Assembly: GCA_964496595.1 (NCBI GenBank)
Contig: CAZCAI010000010.1
Location: 1-51,685 of the forward strand
Direction of reading: 5' to 3'
From: JAAAOZ01 sp964496595
GTDB lineage: Bacteria > Chloroflexota > Anaerolineae > B4-G1 > SLSP01
Length of the DNA stretch: 51,685 nt
Shown here: positions 27,412 to 36,077 of the stretch, piece by piece
How the letters are laid out: every line of letters begins with the position of its first letter
Numbering within the stretch: the stretch's first letter is position 1
Program-made: the position numbers and the translations under genes
Notes under the pieces: generated by a model
The model's input: the letters and a program-made list of their open reading frames with translations, nothing else
Database searches by the model: none
What the model was told of the DNA's origin: nothing

Positions 27412-27716
27412 CGCAAACTCTCCAGACGACGTTGGTTTTCCTTAAGCATCTCGTATAGACCAGCCCATAACACATACGCTTCCCGATCATCCAAATGCCC
27501 TTGGCTGAACTCTGCGTAAAAGTCAGCGCAACTTCGTTGATACTCTTGCTCGTACGCTTTGAGTTCTAATTGCAAATTCAGAATCGCTTTGTTCAGTTCC
27601 TTAATTTGGTAAGCGATAATGTCTTGAGCAAACGCTTCTTGATTTGGATGCAATTCGAGTATTTTCTGTAAACGGCGTGCAGTTTGTGGCTGCACATCCA
27701 AATGTAAATCTAACAT
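27408..27716 (-). CDS. Probable antitoxin partner of the TumE-like protein
   Basis: A 102-residue, helix-rich, acidic protein (MLDLHLDVQPQTARRLQKIL; IAYQIKELNKAILNLQLELK) with a likely coiled coil around 45-65. It is the first gene of the pair and overlaps the next by 4 bases. I chose ATG 27716, with GGAGGG just upstream, over TTG 27728, which would place that site inside the gene. The opening VQPQTARRLQKILELHPNQE, with AFAQDII after it, resembles a ribbon-helix-helix-like DNA-binding start but that is only an impression. Antitoxin role is inferred from gene order and partner. Confidence 0.7.
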   Translation of the reverse strand: MLDLHLDVQPQTARRLQKILELHPNQEAFAQDIIAYQIKELNKAILNLQLELKAYEQEYQRSCADFYAEFSQGHLDDREAYVLWAGLYEMLKENQRRLESLR

Positions 27717-27849
27717 CTGACCCTCCAATCTTTACCAAATAGGTCTGCATTAACCTTACTATAACAGGCTACCTCGAGTATACGAGAAAGTACACAGAGG
27801 CTGTACTGAGATTAGGCTTGACTTTGGAAGCGGAAAAGCACCATCCGGG

Positions 27850-28413
27850 CTAAAGCTCCAGGAGATGGGGCGTCGCCAGCCAGGTAGCGAGCGCCTTCGC
27901 GCCCGTGCGTATTGCGTGCAGATCCTCGGCGTTGGGCCGACCTCGGATGTCGCCCAAGCAGCCCTGCGTGCTCTTCTCCTTGGAGCCGTGGAACTCGCCG
28001 ACGATGTACCACTCATCCACAACGGTGAAGCCCAGATGCGCGAAGAATTGCCCCGCGTATTTCGCAGCGGGGATCGCCTCGTCGATGCCCGTGTGGGGGC
28101 CGGAGTAGGTGCAGAAGATGAGCGCGTGCTGACCGGTCACCTTCGGCGCGCCGGTCTTGACACGGCCCTGGCGCTTGTACTCGCCGAACTTCTGCTTGAG
28201 ATAGGCGTCCACCGGCTTCGGCGGCGACCATTGATACGAGGGGAACCCGACGCAGATCAGATTGTAGGCGTAGAAATCGACTTCTTCTGCTTGAGCATCC
28301 TCGACGCGCAACAGATCCACCTCCCAATCGGCCGATGTCAGTCCTTCCTGGATCGCGTGGGCGACTTTCTCGGTGTTGCCGGTGCGCGACCAGTACAGTA
28401 TTGCAGCGTGCAT
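27850..28413 (-). CDS. Flavodoxin-family protein
   Basis: A 187-residue flavodoxin-like fold. The FMN phosphate loop is YWSRTGNTEKVA at the N-terminus; further FMN contacts are expected at CVGFPSYQWSPP and FCTYSGPHTG. Likely a one- or two-electron carrier or an FMN reductase in the cytoplasm. Start is ATG 28413, preceded by GGGGGTATTTTT; the frame upstream is non-coding shadow of the next gene. It lies on the same strand as the Fe-S/FAD genes but is separated by the toxin pair, so a functional link is only possible. Confidence 0.85.
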   Translation of the reverse strand: MHAAILYWSRTGNTEKVAHAIQEGLTSADWEVDLLRVEDAQAEEVDFYAYNLICVGFPSYQWSPPKPVDAYLKQKFGEYKRQGRVKTGAPKVTGQHALIFCTYSGPHTGIDEAIPAAKYAGQFFAHLGFTVVDEWYIVGEFHGSKEKSTQGCLGDIRGRPNAEDLHAIRTGAKALATWLATPHLLEL

Positions 28414-28432
28414 AAAAATACCCCCAAAAATC

Positions 28433-28492
28433 AACAAAGCAGAAAATATACAAAGCAACAAATATACAAAACAGCAAATGGGCAAAGCAGCG
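28433..28492. repeat. Low-complexity CAAAGCA/CAAATA stretch
   Basis: Repeated short words such as AACAAAGCAG, ACAAAGCAACAAATA and AAACAGCAAA fill the spacer between the membrane protein and the flavodoxin genes. The same word type is read as coding sequence in the flavoprotein linker at 24784-24850. Confidence 0.7.
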
Positions 28493-28501
28493 AATCGCGA
28501 G

Positions 28502-29455
28502 TTATTGGCCGAGAAAGATTTCCGCGCCGCAGTAGTCGCAGCGGATGACGCCCTTGCCCGCCAGGCCCAGATCGCCGCCGCACTGCGGGCACCGCCCGGC
28601 ATCGCGCATCCGGCTGGCCTCGGTGGAATAGAGCACCTCCTCATCCCAATTGATGTAGCCCGAAAAGCGCTCATTGCGCACGAGGGTGTAGATCCATTCC
28701 TTGACCAGTTCGCGCGGCGCATTCACTTCCACGGCCAACTCGTCCAGCGGGATCTCGCCCCGCGCCTCGACGCAGCCTAACAGCCGCTGGAGCTTCTGCT
28801 CGAGCGCCTCGTCGGTGTAGAATCGCCCATGCTTCGCCTCACAGACACCGCTGATCGCGCCGGTCGCTGCCAAATCCCGGCAGAGCGCATTGACCTCCGA
28901 ATTGGAGACGCCCAGCACATCCGCCAGCCCGGCATAAGTCGCCGCGCCATCTTGCGCCTTGATGTACTTGATGGCCGCCGCCTGTCGCTCAACCGCCATC
29001 GCTTCGCGCAGCGCGGGCAGAGCCTTGGTCAGCGCGGAGATGAAGGGGACGGCAAAGAGAATCATCACCGGCCCGTAGCAGAGAACCATAAAGCCACCGC
29101 TCGGATCGGGTAGCCAGGCCACGATACTCATCAGCATACCCGCGCCCATGATGAGCAACGCCGCGGCACCCAGCAGCGCTTTGGCGGGCGGCTTGCGCTC
29201 CATCAGCGTGGCGATCTCGACGGCCAGCGCCATCGCGGGGAAGATGAACACCCCCAGCATAAACAGCGCCGAGGCGAGCGGGCGGTTGAGCGGATTGTCG
29301 GGGTCCATCGCGCTCTCTTCGTCGGTGGGAGGGGCGGCGGAGGCGACGACGCAAAACAGGCCCAGAACGAGGATAAGGATCGCGATCCCCGCCAATAGAA
29401 GCGCCCGTGTCGAGGGCAAGAAGGATTTCAGACTAAACTTCAGGAATTTCGGCAT
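28502..29455 (-). CDS. Membrane protein with helix-turn-helix-like region and C-terminal zinc ribbon
   Basis: A 317-residue protein. N-terminal hydrophobic segment (LLLAGIAILILVLGLFCVVA), then about three more membrane segments (LFMLGVFIFPAMALAVEI; LLGAAALLIMGAGMLMSIVA; FMVLCYGPVMILFAVPFI). The soluble half has two winged-helix-like stretches (YAGLADVLGVSNSEVNALCR; IPLDELAVEVNAPRELVKEW) and ends with a zinc ribbon CPQCGGDLG...CDYCGAEIFLG. I do not recognise a named family. It could be a membrane-tethered sensor or scaffold. ATG at 29455 is best spaced from GGAGG (ATG 29458 is adjacent). Function unknown. Confidence 0.75.
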   Translation of the reverse strand: MPKFLKFSLKSFLPSTRALLLAGIAILILVLGLFCVVASAAPPTDEESAMDPDNPLNRPLASALFMLGVFIFPAMALAVEIATLMERKPPAKALLGAAALLIMGAGMLMSIVAWLPDPSGGFMVLCYGPVMILFAVPFISALTKALPALREAMAVERQAAAIKYIKAQDGAATYAGLADVLGVSNSEVNALCRDLAATGAISGVCEAKHGRFYTDEALEQKLQRLLGCVEARGEIPLDELAVEVNAPRELVKEWIYTLVRNERFSGYINWDEEVLYSTEASRMRDAGRCPQCGGDLGLAGKGVIRCDYCGAEIFLGQ

Positions 29456-29468
29456 CATAACCTCCAAA

Positions 29469-29536
29469 TTCACCACTGAGACACAGAGAGGTAAAAAATC
29501 TCAAGAACTCTGTGTATTCTGTGTCTCCGTGGTGAA
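29469..29536. repeat. Inverted repeat of the CACCAC-GAGACACAGAG family
   Basis: TTCACCACTGAGACACAGA (29469-29487) is complementary, with one mismatch, to TCTGTGTCTCCGTGGTGAA (29518-29536). The element fills the whole spacer between two minus-strand genes. A diverged relative lies at 30643-30777. Confidence 0.8.
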
Positions 29537-30490
29537 CTAGACCTTCTTAAACAAGAATCGCTGCCAGAGATGCGGCATATCCCCCACATCGGGGAGGCAG
29601 GTATCCACGTAGACGAATCCGCGCTCCGCCATAAACACCTTCAGGGAGGGCGGATCGTAGGCGCGGATGGTCATCAATTGGATGCGCTCGCCGGGCGCCA
29701 GTTCCATCGCGCCGCCGAAGCACCGACAGGTGACCGCCTCCTCCGGCTCGAAGAAGAACGTATAGCGCAGCGTGTCCAGTTCATTCTCGACGATTTCCTC
29801 ACTGACCCAATGGCCTGCTTCTAGATCGAGACCCAATTTCTTCAAAAGCCCCTCGAAGAAGCGCGGCAGATTGTGCGGCAGGCGCGAGAAGCGCCCGCGC
29901 AGATCATCGACCTTGCCCTCCTGCTTGGGCACGACGTCGATGTAAAGGTACTCACCGGCCCGCAGCATCTGCTCGATCACATCGGCAATCGCGTGCTGCT
30001 CGAAGTTGCCGAAGGTTCCGCCGATGAGCGCGTAGATGTGCACGTCGTAGGGCGCGATGTGCGACTGAAGCTTGGCACGAAACTGCTCGTGGGTGAAATC
30101 GGCCAGGATGTAGTGACGCGCGAAGGTCTCCCCCGCGAGCGTCTCCTGCGCCAGATCCAACATCGCGCGCGAGGAATCGACGCCGAAGTAGGCCACGGCA
30201 TAGCTCGTCGCCAGCGCGCGCAGCAACATTTTCTCCGCGCCAGCGTTGCCACATCCCAGGCTGATGAAGGCCAGCGGGCGCTCCGGCGTCACAAAGGACT
30301 GCGCCGTGAAGAAGTCCACCTCGTCCTGCCAGCAGATCTTGCGCAGATCGGCCTGGCGATAGGTGTAAAAAGATTCCGCGCCCTGCGCCGTGTAGAAGAG
30401 ATTCTGCGGCACGACCTTCGTGCGGCGAAACTCGGCCAAGTAGTCCTTCTCCAACGCCTGCTCCGGGGACATCACGATGATATTTTCCAC
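29537..30490 (-). CDS. SAM-dependent methyltransferase, EgtD-like (Methyltransf_33 type)
   Basis: A 317-residue class I methyltransferase: motif I AFISLGCGNAGAEKMLLRAL, motif II AYFGVDSSRAMLDLA, and ALIGGTFGNFEQHA after strand 4. The C-terminal part (TFFFEPEEAVTCRCFGG, RAYDPPSLKVFMAERGF) resembles the substrate-binding half of EgtD histidine methyltransferases, but the conserved histidine-binding residues cannot be confirmed and no egtB is nearby. Substrate therefore unknown. The start is GTG 30490 with GGGAGG 11 bases upstream; ATG 30472 is an alternative. Confidence 0.78.
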   Translation of the reverse strand: MENIIVMSPEQALEKDYLAEFRRTKVVPQNLFYTAQGAESFYTYRQADLRKICWQDEVDFFTAQSFVTPERPLAFISLGCGNAGAEKMLLRALATSYAVAYFGVDSSRAMLDLAQETLAGETFARHYILADFTHEQFRAKLQSHIAPYDVHIYALIGGTFGNFEQHAIADVIEQMLRAGEYLYIDVVPKQEGKVDDLRGRFSRLPHNLPRFFEGLLKKLGLDLEAGHWVSEEIVENELDTLRYTFFFEPEEAVTCRCFGGAMELAPGERIQLMTIRAYDPPSLKVFMAERGFVYVDTCLPDVGDMPHLWQRFLFKKV

Positions 30491-30642
30491 GTTAACGATT
30501 ACCTCCCAATGTCTATTAAGGTTGAATTTTATCCTTTACATTCCCGGAATGGCTCTTCCTGCAACATAAAAACTAACATCAGCCAATTGCGAATTGCGAA
30601 TTTTGAATCTCTACTCAATGACTCACCTGAAACAACCTGTTT

Positions 30643-30777
30643 TTTACCGCAGAGACACAGAGAACGCAGAGATTTTAAATATCAGATTAATAAAGTTTAG
30701 TTTTTCCGGTTAAGAATTTAATTTTATTAATTAGAATCTTAATTTTTTCTCAGTGTCCTCAGTGTCTCTGTGGTGAA
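30643..30777. repeat. Diverged CACAGAG-type inverted repeat
   Basis: TTTACCGCAGAGACACAGAG at the left and CTCAGTGTCTCTGTGGTGAA at the right are imperfect complements enclosing about 75 AT-rich bases. The ends match those of the shorter element at 29469-29536. Confidence 0.65.
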
Positions 30778-30877
30778 CCATCTTGGCTCTTCAGGAATTC
30801 GCTGGGTGCAATCGTGTTATCCCACCCGCAACCTGGTAGCGACGTGAAAAAGGTCTGTGATCCCCACAAACACGTAA

Positions 30878-30938
30878 TTCTTGGCTACTTTTAGGGCGGC
30901 TGAGGGGGTTGCCCGGCAAAATCCAAAAGACCCACCAC
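30878..30938 (-). repeat. Dispersed repeat of about 55 bp, copy B
   Basis: On the minus strand this reads TTGGATTTTGCCGGGCAACC then CCTAAAAGTAGCCAAGAATT, matching copy A at 11067-11122 apart from a few substitutions and a small length change near one end. Confidence 0.7.
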
Positions 30939-31170
30939 CTTTTTTCAGTGGAGCCTACTCAATAGCATTATTCGCAATTCTAAATTCCAAATTACGGAAT
31001 CGGCTACCGGAAAGTTTTCCTAAATGTAAAAAATGTTAATCCATGTTTATCCGTGAGCTAAAAAGTGTCCGGTGACTAGTTTTGGTATAGAACAGCACAT
31101 CTCATTATACAATGGAGCACCCCAAACTGAAAACGTAAGCGCCTCGTCGCGTCGTCGGAAAGAGATAACC

Positions 31171-31209
31171 AAAAAAAGACCTGATGGGGATTGAATCCCC
31201 ATCAGGTCT
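31171..31209 (-). terminator. Rho-independent terminator of lon
   Basis: A perfect 14-bp stem (AGACCTGATGGGGA with its complement), 5-base loop; on the minus strand it is followed by a run of at least six T (31176-31171). It lies 58 bases after the lon stop. Confidence 0.95.
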
Positions 31210-31267
31210 GATGTATTTGTGATCTAAGTCGCAGCGCCACTCCGACCAGCGCCGCCGAATGACGCCG

Positions 31268-33835
31268 CTACGGCGAGACCGGTACGGTCGGTCGATCGGG
31301 GGGCGGAGCCTTGGGTTTAGCGCCTTTCAAATCGGCTGATGCTTCTCCAACATTCTCCTCCGATTGTGCCAGCGTCAGTGCGTGCTCCAACACATCCTGG
31401 ACGTCTTCCACCAGGATAAAGTCCATATCCTCGCGCACCTCATCTGGCAGATCGTCCAAATCGACCTCGTTGTGTTTGGGCAAGATAAGTGTCTTGATGC
31501 CGGTGCGATGGGCCGCCAGCGTCTTGAGCTTGACGCCGCCAACGGGCAGCACCTGACCCTGCAATGTGACCTCGCCCGTCATCGCGACGTCCGGGCGGAC
31601 GGACCGGCCAGAAAGCAAGGAGACCAAAGCCGTCGTCAGGGTGACGCCCGCCGAAGGGCCATCCTTCGGCACCGCGCCGGCAGGGACGTGGAGGTGGATC
31701 TTCTGATTCTTCCATCCCTTCTCGCGATCCAATCCCAGGCGCTCCATGTGCGATTCCACGTGACTCAGAGCAATGCGCGCAGATTCGCGCATCACGTCGC
31801 CCAACTGGCCGGTGAGGATCAGATCGCCCTCCTTGCCCGGCATAACGGCCGCCTCGACGAAGAGCACCTTGCCGCCGGTCGGCGTCCAGGCGACGCCCGT
31901 CGCCACGCCGGGCCGCTCGGTGCGCAGCGCCGCCTCAAAGCGGTAAAGCGGCTTGCCCAGGAAGTCGCGCGCCGTCTCCGCATCCACCTCGACGTGCGTC
32001 GTGACAGCTTCCTTCACTGCCGCCGCCGCGCCTTCCGCCTGTTCTTCCTGCTCATCCTGTGATTCCGCAACCTTCGTCGCGACCTTCCGGCAGATCTTGC
32101 CGATCCGGCGCTCCAGTTGGCGGACGCCCGCCTCGCGTGTGTAATCGCGAATGACGGCCTCGAAGGCCCCTTCTTTGAACGTGATCTCCTCCTCGTGCAG
32201 GCCATTCACTTTGAGCTGGCGCGGGACTAAGTACTGCCGGGCAATGTGAATCTTGTCGTACTCGGTGTAGCCGTCGATCTGGATGACCTCCATCCGGTCG
32301 AGCAGCGGCGCGGGAATGGTCGATGTAGTATTCGCGGTGCAGATGAAGAGCACCTGGCTCAGGTCGAAGTCCACGTCTAAATAGTGATCGCGGAAGGCGT
32401 GGTTCTGTTGCGGATCCAGCACCTCCAGCAGAGCGGAGGCGGGATCGCCGCGCCAATCCGAGCCGATCTTGTCGACCTCGTCGAGCATGAAGACCGGGTT
32501 CTTGACGCCGATGCGCTTGACTGCTTGCATGATGCGGCCCGGCATCGCGCCGATGTAAGTGCGCCGGTGGCCTCGGAACTCAGCCTCGTCGCGCATACCG
32601 CCCAGGCTCATCCGCGTGAACTTGCGTCCCAGCGCGCGGGCGACGGACTGTCCCAGCGAGGTTTTACCCACACCCGGCGGCCCGACTAAGATTAAGATCG
32701 CGCCGGTGCCTTCGATTTTGCGCCCTTGCAGATCCAACGATACCTCTTCCTCGATCTCGCGCTCTTTGCGCAGTTTGCGGACGGCTAAGAACTCCAGAAT
32801 CCGCTCCTTGACATCCTTGAGATCGTAGTGATCCTCATCTAACACCTTGCGCGCGTGATCGATGTTGAGATTGTCGTCGGTCGTCTCCTCCCACGGCAAC
32901 GAGATCAGCCAATCCAAATAGGTCTTGATGACCCAATACTCGGCGGCCTGGGGCGGCATCTTCTCCAAACGCGCCAACTCCCGCATGGCCTCCTCTTTGG
33001 CCTCCTCGGTCATTCCACATTCTTCAATCTTCTCACGGTACTCCTGCGCTTCGCGCCGGCCGTCCTCTTCCTCGCCCAACTCCTCGCGGATGGCGTCCAT
33101 CTGCTGGCGCAGGTAGTACTCGCGCTGCGTCTTCTCGATCTCTTCTTTGGCCTTCTCCTGGATCTGCTGCCCGATCTCGCGGACTTCTAACTCACGGGCG
33201 AGAACCCGGACGAGATGGCCCATCTTATCGGAGAGCCGATCCATCTCCAAAAGCGCCTGCGCTTCCTGCATCTCCACGCGCATATTCGAGGCCAAGAGAT
33301 AGACCAACAAGCGCGGATCTTCAAGCTGTTGGATGAAATGAATCGCCTCATCCGGGAACTGCGGGATCAACTCCGCCAGCTCCATCGCCACATCTAAGAG
33401 ATTGCGCCGCAGCGCCTCTTCGACGATGCTGTCCTCAACCGTGTCGGGATCGATGACGATGCGCGCCCTCAAATACGGATCTTCCTGCGTCCACTGCTCG
33501 ATTTTGATGCGCTCCAAGCCCTGGATGAAGACGGTCAGCGTGTCGTCGTCGCCCCGCATCACGCGATGGATGACGGCGACGGTGCCAGTCTCGAAGACTT
33601 CGCTACTGTCCGGCACCTCGACAGAAGGATCTCGCATCGCCGCCAAACCGATGATCCGATTGCCACGCTCCGCTTCCTCGATCAACTGCACCGAGCGCGG
33701 AATGCCCACGGCCAATGGCATCACGATGTACGGGAATGCGACCGTATTCCGCAGCGGCAGAATGGGGACCTCTTCCGGCACCAGACTGATTAACTTATCC
33801 AAATTTTGATCCTGCATGTTAAACCAAGGTAACAT
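31268..33835 (-). CDS. lon: ATP-dependent Lon protease
   Basis: An 855-residue LonA protease of normal length. N-terminal LON substrate domain (PILPLRNTVAFPYIVMPLAV), coiled-coil middle, AAA+ module with Walker A GPPGVGKTS (Lys391), FMLDEVDKIGSDWRGDPASA Walker B region, and the serine-lysine protease domain with Ser728 in PKDGPSAG and Lys771 in VKLKTLAAHRTG. It degrades misfolded and regulatory proteins in the cytoplasm. A Gln/Glu-rich insert (SQDEQEEQAEGAAAAVKE) lies between the AAA and protease domains, and the C-terminus has a short Pro-rich tail. Start ATG 33835 follows GAGGG with a long spacer; an ATG seven codons in is possible. Confidence 0.98.
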   Translation of the reverse strand: MLPWFNMQDQNLDKLISLVPEEVPILPLRNTVAFPYIVMPLAVGIPRSVQLIEEAERGNRIIGLAAMRDPSVEVPDSSEVFETGTVAVIHRVMRGDDDTLTVFIQGLERIKIEQWTQEDPYLRARIVIDPDTVEDSIVEEALRRNLLDVAMELAELIPQFPDEAIHFIQQLEDPRLLVYLLASNMRVEMQEAQALLEMDRLSDKMGHLVRVLARELEVREIGQQIQEKAKEEIEKTQREYYLRQQMDAIREELGEEEDGRREAQEYREKIEECGMTEEAKEEAMRELARLEKMPPQAAEYWVIKTYLDWLISLPWEETTDDNLNIDHARKVLDEDHYDLKDVKERILEFLAVRKLRKEREIEEEVSLDLQGRKIEGTGAILILVGPPGVGKTSLGQSVARALGRKFTRMSLGGMRDEAEFRGHRRTYIGAMPGRIMQAVKRIGVKNPVFMLDEVDKIGSDWRGDPASALLEVLDPQQNHAFRDHYLDVDFDLSQVLFICTANTTSTIPAPLLDRMEVIQIDGYTEYDKIHIARQYLVPRQLKVNGLHEEEITFKEGAFEAVIRDYTREAGVRQLERRIGKICRKVATKVAESQDEQEEQAEGAAAAVKEAVTTHVEVDAETARDFLGKPLYRFEAALRTERPGVATGVAWTPTGGKVLFVEAAVMPGKEGDLILTGQLGDVMRESARIALSHVESHMERLGLDREKGWKNQKIHLHVPAGAVPKDGPSAGVTLTTALVSLLSGRSVRPDVAMTGEVTLQGQVLPVGGVKLKTLAAHRTGIKTLILPKHNEVDLDDLPDEVREDMDFILVEDVQDVLEHALTLAQSEENVGEASADLKGAKPKAPPPDRPTVPVSP

Positions 33836-34124
33836 ATTAAATTACACCCTCCCACGTAATCGCGGCGTTTGACTCTACCCTAACAGGCACAACGGCGTAG
33901 GGCCGACGCCACGTGTTATCCAGGCCTCGACGCACGTGCAACCACGTCCGCCGAACAGCGGCCTTCAGATTTTTATATCGCTTATGCAATTTATCTAATG
34001 GCATTCTCTCTCCCAACGTTAACTCAAATTTAAACGTTTGCCTTTCACCTCATACTCAACCGCATTATAACACAGTCGGATTAGAACTACATAAGCGCGG
34101 GGTTAGAATATCGTAGAGATTTCG

Positions 34125-35921
34125 TTACGGCAGGAGTTGGATGACGTAGCTCTCATAAGGCTCCAGCACAGGGAGCGGCGCGTAACCCTCGAAGCCGCCG
34201 GTTTCAGTGACGACGGGCGCGTTGAGGCGGCTCTCGCCTAACAGAAGCGTCGGCTGGACGCCCGCCGCGAGCGGGCCGGCTTCTAAATCTAATGCGTAGT
34301 CTAAAATCGGCTGGCCCTTGAGATTGGCGATCACCAGCAGCGTCTCCTCATCGGAGGCGCGCAGCGCGGCGTAGACGCCGGAATCCCCCGACTCGACGGG
34401 CGTCCACGCGCCGATGCGCAACGCCTCGTGGGTGTTACGGAGATGAATCAAGGCGCGATAGTGGTTCAGCAGAGAATCAGGATCATCAGCTTGCGCGGCG
34501 ACGTTGCGCTCTTCCAGATCCTCGTAGTAGCCGCGCCACGGCGCGCCCTCGGTGAAGCCGCCGTCCGCCGTCCACTGCAGCGGGCGCCGAATGTTCTCAT
34601 CAGGCTTGGCGCCCTGCATGCCGATCTCCTCGCCATAATAGATGAAGGGGACGCCGGGGAACGTGAGTTGGAGCGTGGCGGCCAGCCTGGCCTGCTCATC
34701 GTTGAGCAAGCGAGATCGAACACGGGTTTGGTCATGGTTCGCCAAGAAGGTGGCGAACTGACCATCGGGGTAGATATCGATTACGGTGGATTGCGCCAAC
34801 GCGGCCGATGTCCGGCGCCCTCTAAACGCGGCGCTGACGAAAGCGTCGGCCAGATCGAACTCGAAGGCGACATCGACCTTGTCGCCGACATACGCCACGA
34901 CCTCCCGGCTGCCGCTCCATACCTCGCCGACGGTGAACGCATCGGGCCGAACGCTTTTATAAAATTCGTAGAAGCTCTCCAGCCAGGCGTGATTGGCGGG
35001 CGCGTTCTCCAACACATCGTCCTCCTCCACGATATGCTTGATCGCGTCCAGCCGGAAGCCATCGACGCCCATATCATCCAGCCAGAAGCGGATGATCTCC
35101 TGCATCTCCGCCGTGACTTCTGGATTCTCGTAGTTCAAATCGGGCATCTGATCCCAGAAGATGCCGTAGTAGTAGCCGCTCGATCCTTTGTGCCACCCTC
35201 GGCGACCCGGCTCGTCGGCCCAGAGGTACCAATCGCGCTTCTCCGACTCAGGGTCTTGGGATTCCAGGAACCACGGGTGTTGCGCCGAGGTGTGATTCAT
35301 CACCAGATCGATGATGACGTAGATGCCGCGCGCGTGCGCCTCCTCCATCAGGCGGAGGAAATCCTCGTTGGTTCCGTACTCGTCATCCACCTGATAGTAG
35401 TCCACCACATCATAGCCATGGTAGCTGGGCGATTGATTGATCGGCATCAGCCAGATGCCGGTGACGCCCAGATCGTCAGTCGTCGTGGGATCGCCGTCGT
35501 TGAGATAGTCCAACTTCTCGATCAGGCCGGGCAGATCGCCCACGCCGTCGCCGTCGCTATCGTAGAAGCTGCGCACGAAGACCTCGTAGAAGACGACGTC
35601 ATTCCACCAGGGCATCCCATCGACGCCGGGGGGCAGAGCGCCCGCCAACCCCACGGGCGAGACGGCGACCGGATCGCGCGCCTCCGCCGGATTGGACAGC
35701 GTCGGTTCGGGCAGCGGCGTCTCCGTGGGCGGAATGGGCGTCTCCGTCGGCGGGATCGTGGCCGTCGGCGTGGGCGCGGGCGTGTCGGTGGGCGGAAGCG
35801 GCGTCGCCGTTGCGGGGAGTGCTGTGGGCATCGGTCCTGCTGGCGGCGGCGGCGTTCCACAGGATGAGATCAACATCGCGACCAGCACAAGGGTCATCAG
35901 ATATCGGTGTTTCGTAAGCAT
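34125..35921 (-). CDS. GH13 alpha-amylase-family lipoprotein
   Basis: A 598-residue secreted glycoside hydrolase. Lipobox LISSC with Cys21, then a Pro/Thr-rich linker to about 75. The (beta/alpha)8 barrel shows the GH13 conserved regions: DLVMNH (205-210), GFRLDAIKH with nucleophile Asp292, VGEVW with acid/base Glu333, and FLANHDQTR with Asp397. Likely hydrolyses alpha-1,4-glucans outside the membrane; calcium-loop-like DSDGDGVGD at 121-129 supports an oligo-glucosidase/amylase subgroup. Substrate preference is not determinable. Monocistronic; the spacer upstream contains a 7-bp tandem repeat. Confidence 0.93.
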   Translation of the reverse strand: MLTKHRYLMTLVLVAMLISSCGTPPPPAGPMPTALPATATPLPPTDTPAPTPTATIPPTETPIPPTETPLPEPTLSNPAEARDPVAVSPVGLAGALPPGVDGMPWWNDVVFYEVFVRSFYDSDGDGVGDLPGLIEKLDYLNDGDPTTTDDLGVTGIWLMPINQSPSYHGYDVVDYYQVDDEYGTNEDFLRLMEEAHARGIYVIIDLVMNHTSAQHPWFLESQDPESEKRDWYLWADEPGRRGWHKGSSGYYYGIFWDQMPDLNYENPEVTAEMQEIIRFWLDDMGVDGFRLDAIKHIVEEDDVLENAPANHAWLESFYEFYKSVRPDAFTVGEVWSGSREVVAYVGDKVDVAFEFDLADAFVSAAFRGRRTSAALAQSTVIDIYPDGQFATFLANHDQTRVRSRLLNDEQARLAATLQLTFPGVPFIYYGEEIGMQGAKPDENIRRPLQWTADGGFTEGAPWRGYYEDLEERNVAAQADDPDSLLNHYRALIHLRNTHEALRIGAWTPVESGDSGVYAALRASDEETLLVIANLKGQPILDYALDLEAGPLAAGVQPTLLLGESRLNAPVVTETGGFEGYAPLPVLEPYESYVIQLLP

Positions 35922-35940
35922 AGGATAACCTCCATTTGAG

Positions 35941-36010
35941 AATTGAGAATTAAGAATTAAGAATTAAGAATTGAGAATTGAGAATTGAGAATTGAGAATT
36001 AAGAATTGAG
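35941..36010. repeat. 7-bp tandem repeat, AATTRAG x10
   Basis: Ten consecutive units of AATTGAG or AATTAAG. A shorter tract of the same word is at about 23498-23527. It occupies part of the 330-base spacer between the divergent amylase and tatD genes; the rest of that spacer holds a candidate promoter and AATTC-type words. Confidence 0.9.
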
Positions 36011-36077
36011 AATATCGAATTCATTCCACCATACCATGCCCTAACGATACAACAAATATGGGAATTCACAAAGGTCG

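Larger units (their letters stand above)
30491..31170. other. Gene-free, AT-rich interval with repeat relics
   Basis: About 680 bases without a convincing gene. It contains AATTGCGAATTGCGAATT words, the CACAGAG-type inverted repeat, the second copy of the 55-bp repeat and a stretch AATGTTAATCCATGTTTATC of a commonly dispersed type. No RNA gene or promoter stands out. It may be a graveyard of small repeats. Confidence 0.6.

Noticed and set aside
22412..30490. One operon of all minus-strand genes from methyltransferase to CCG protein
   Set aside because: Spacers contain repeats, a differently composed toxin-antitoxin pair and gaps above 100 bases; only the flavoprotein and CCG genes are convincingly linked.
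34428..35867. 479-codon plus-strand frame opposite the amylase
   Set aside because: A shadow of GH13; low-complexity Arg-rich end comes from the Pro/Thr linker codons.
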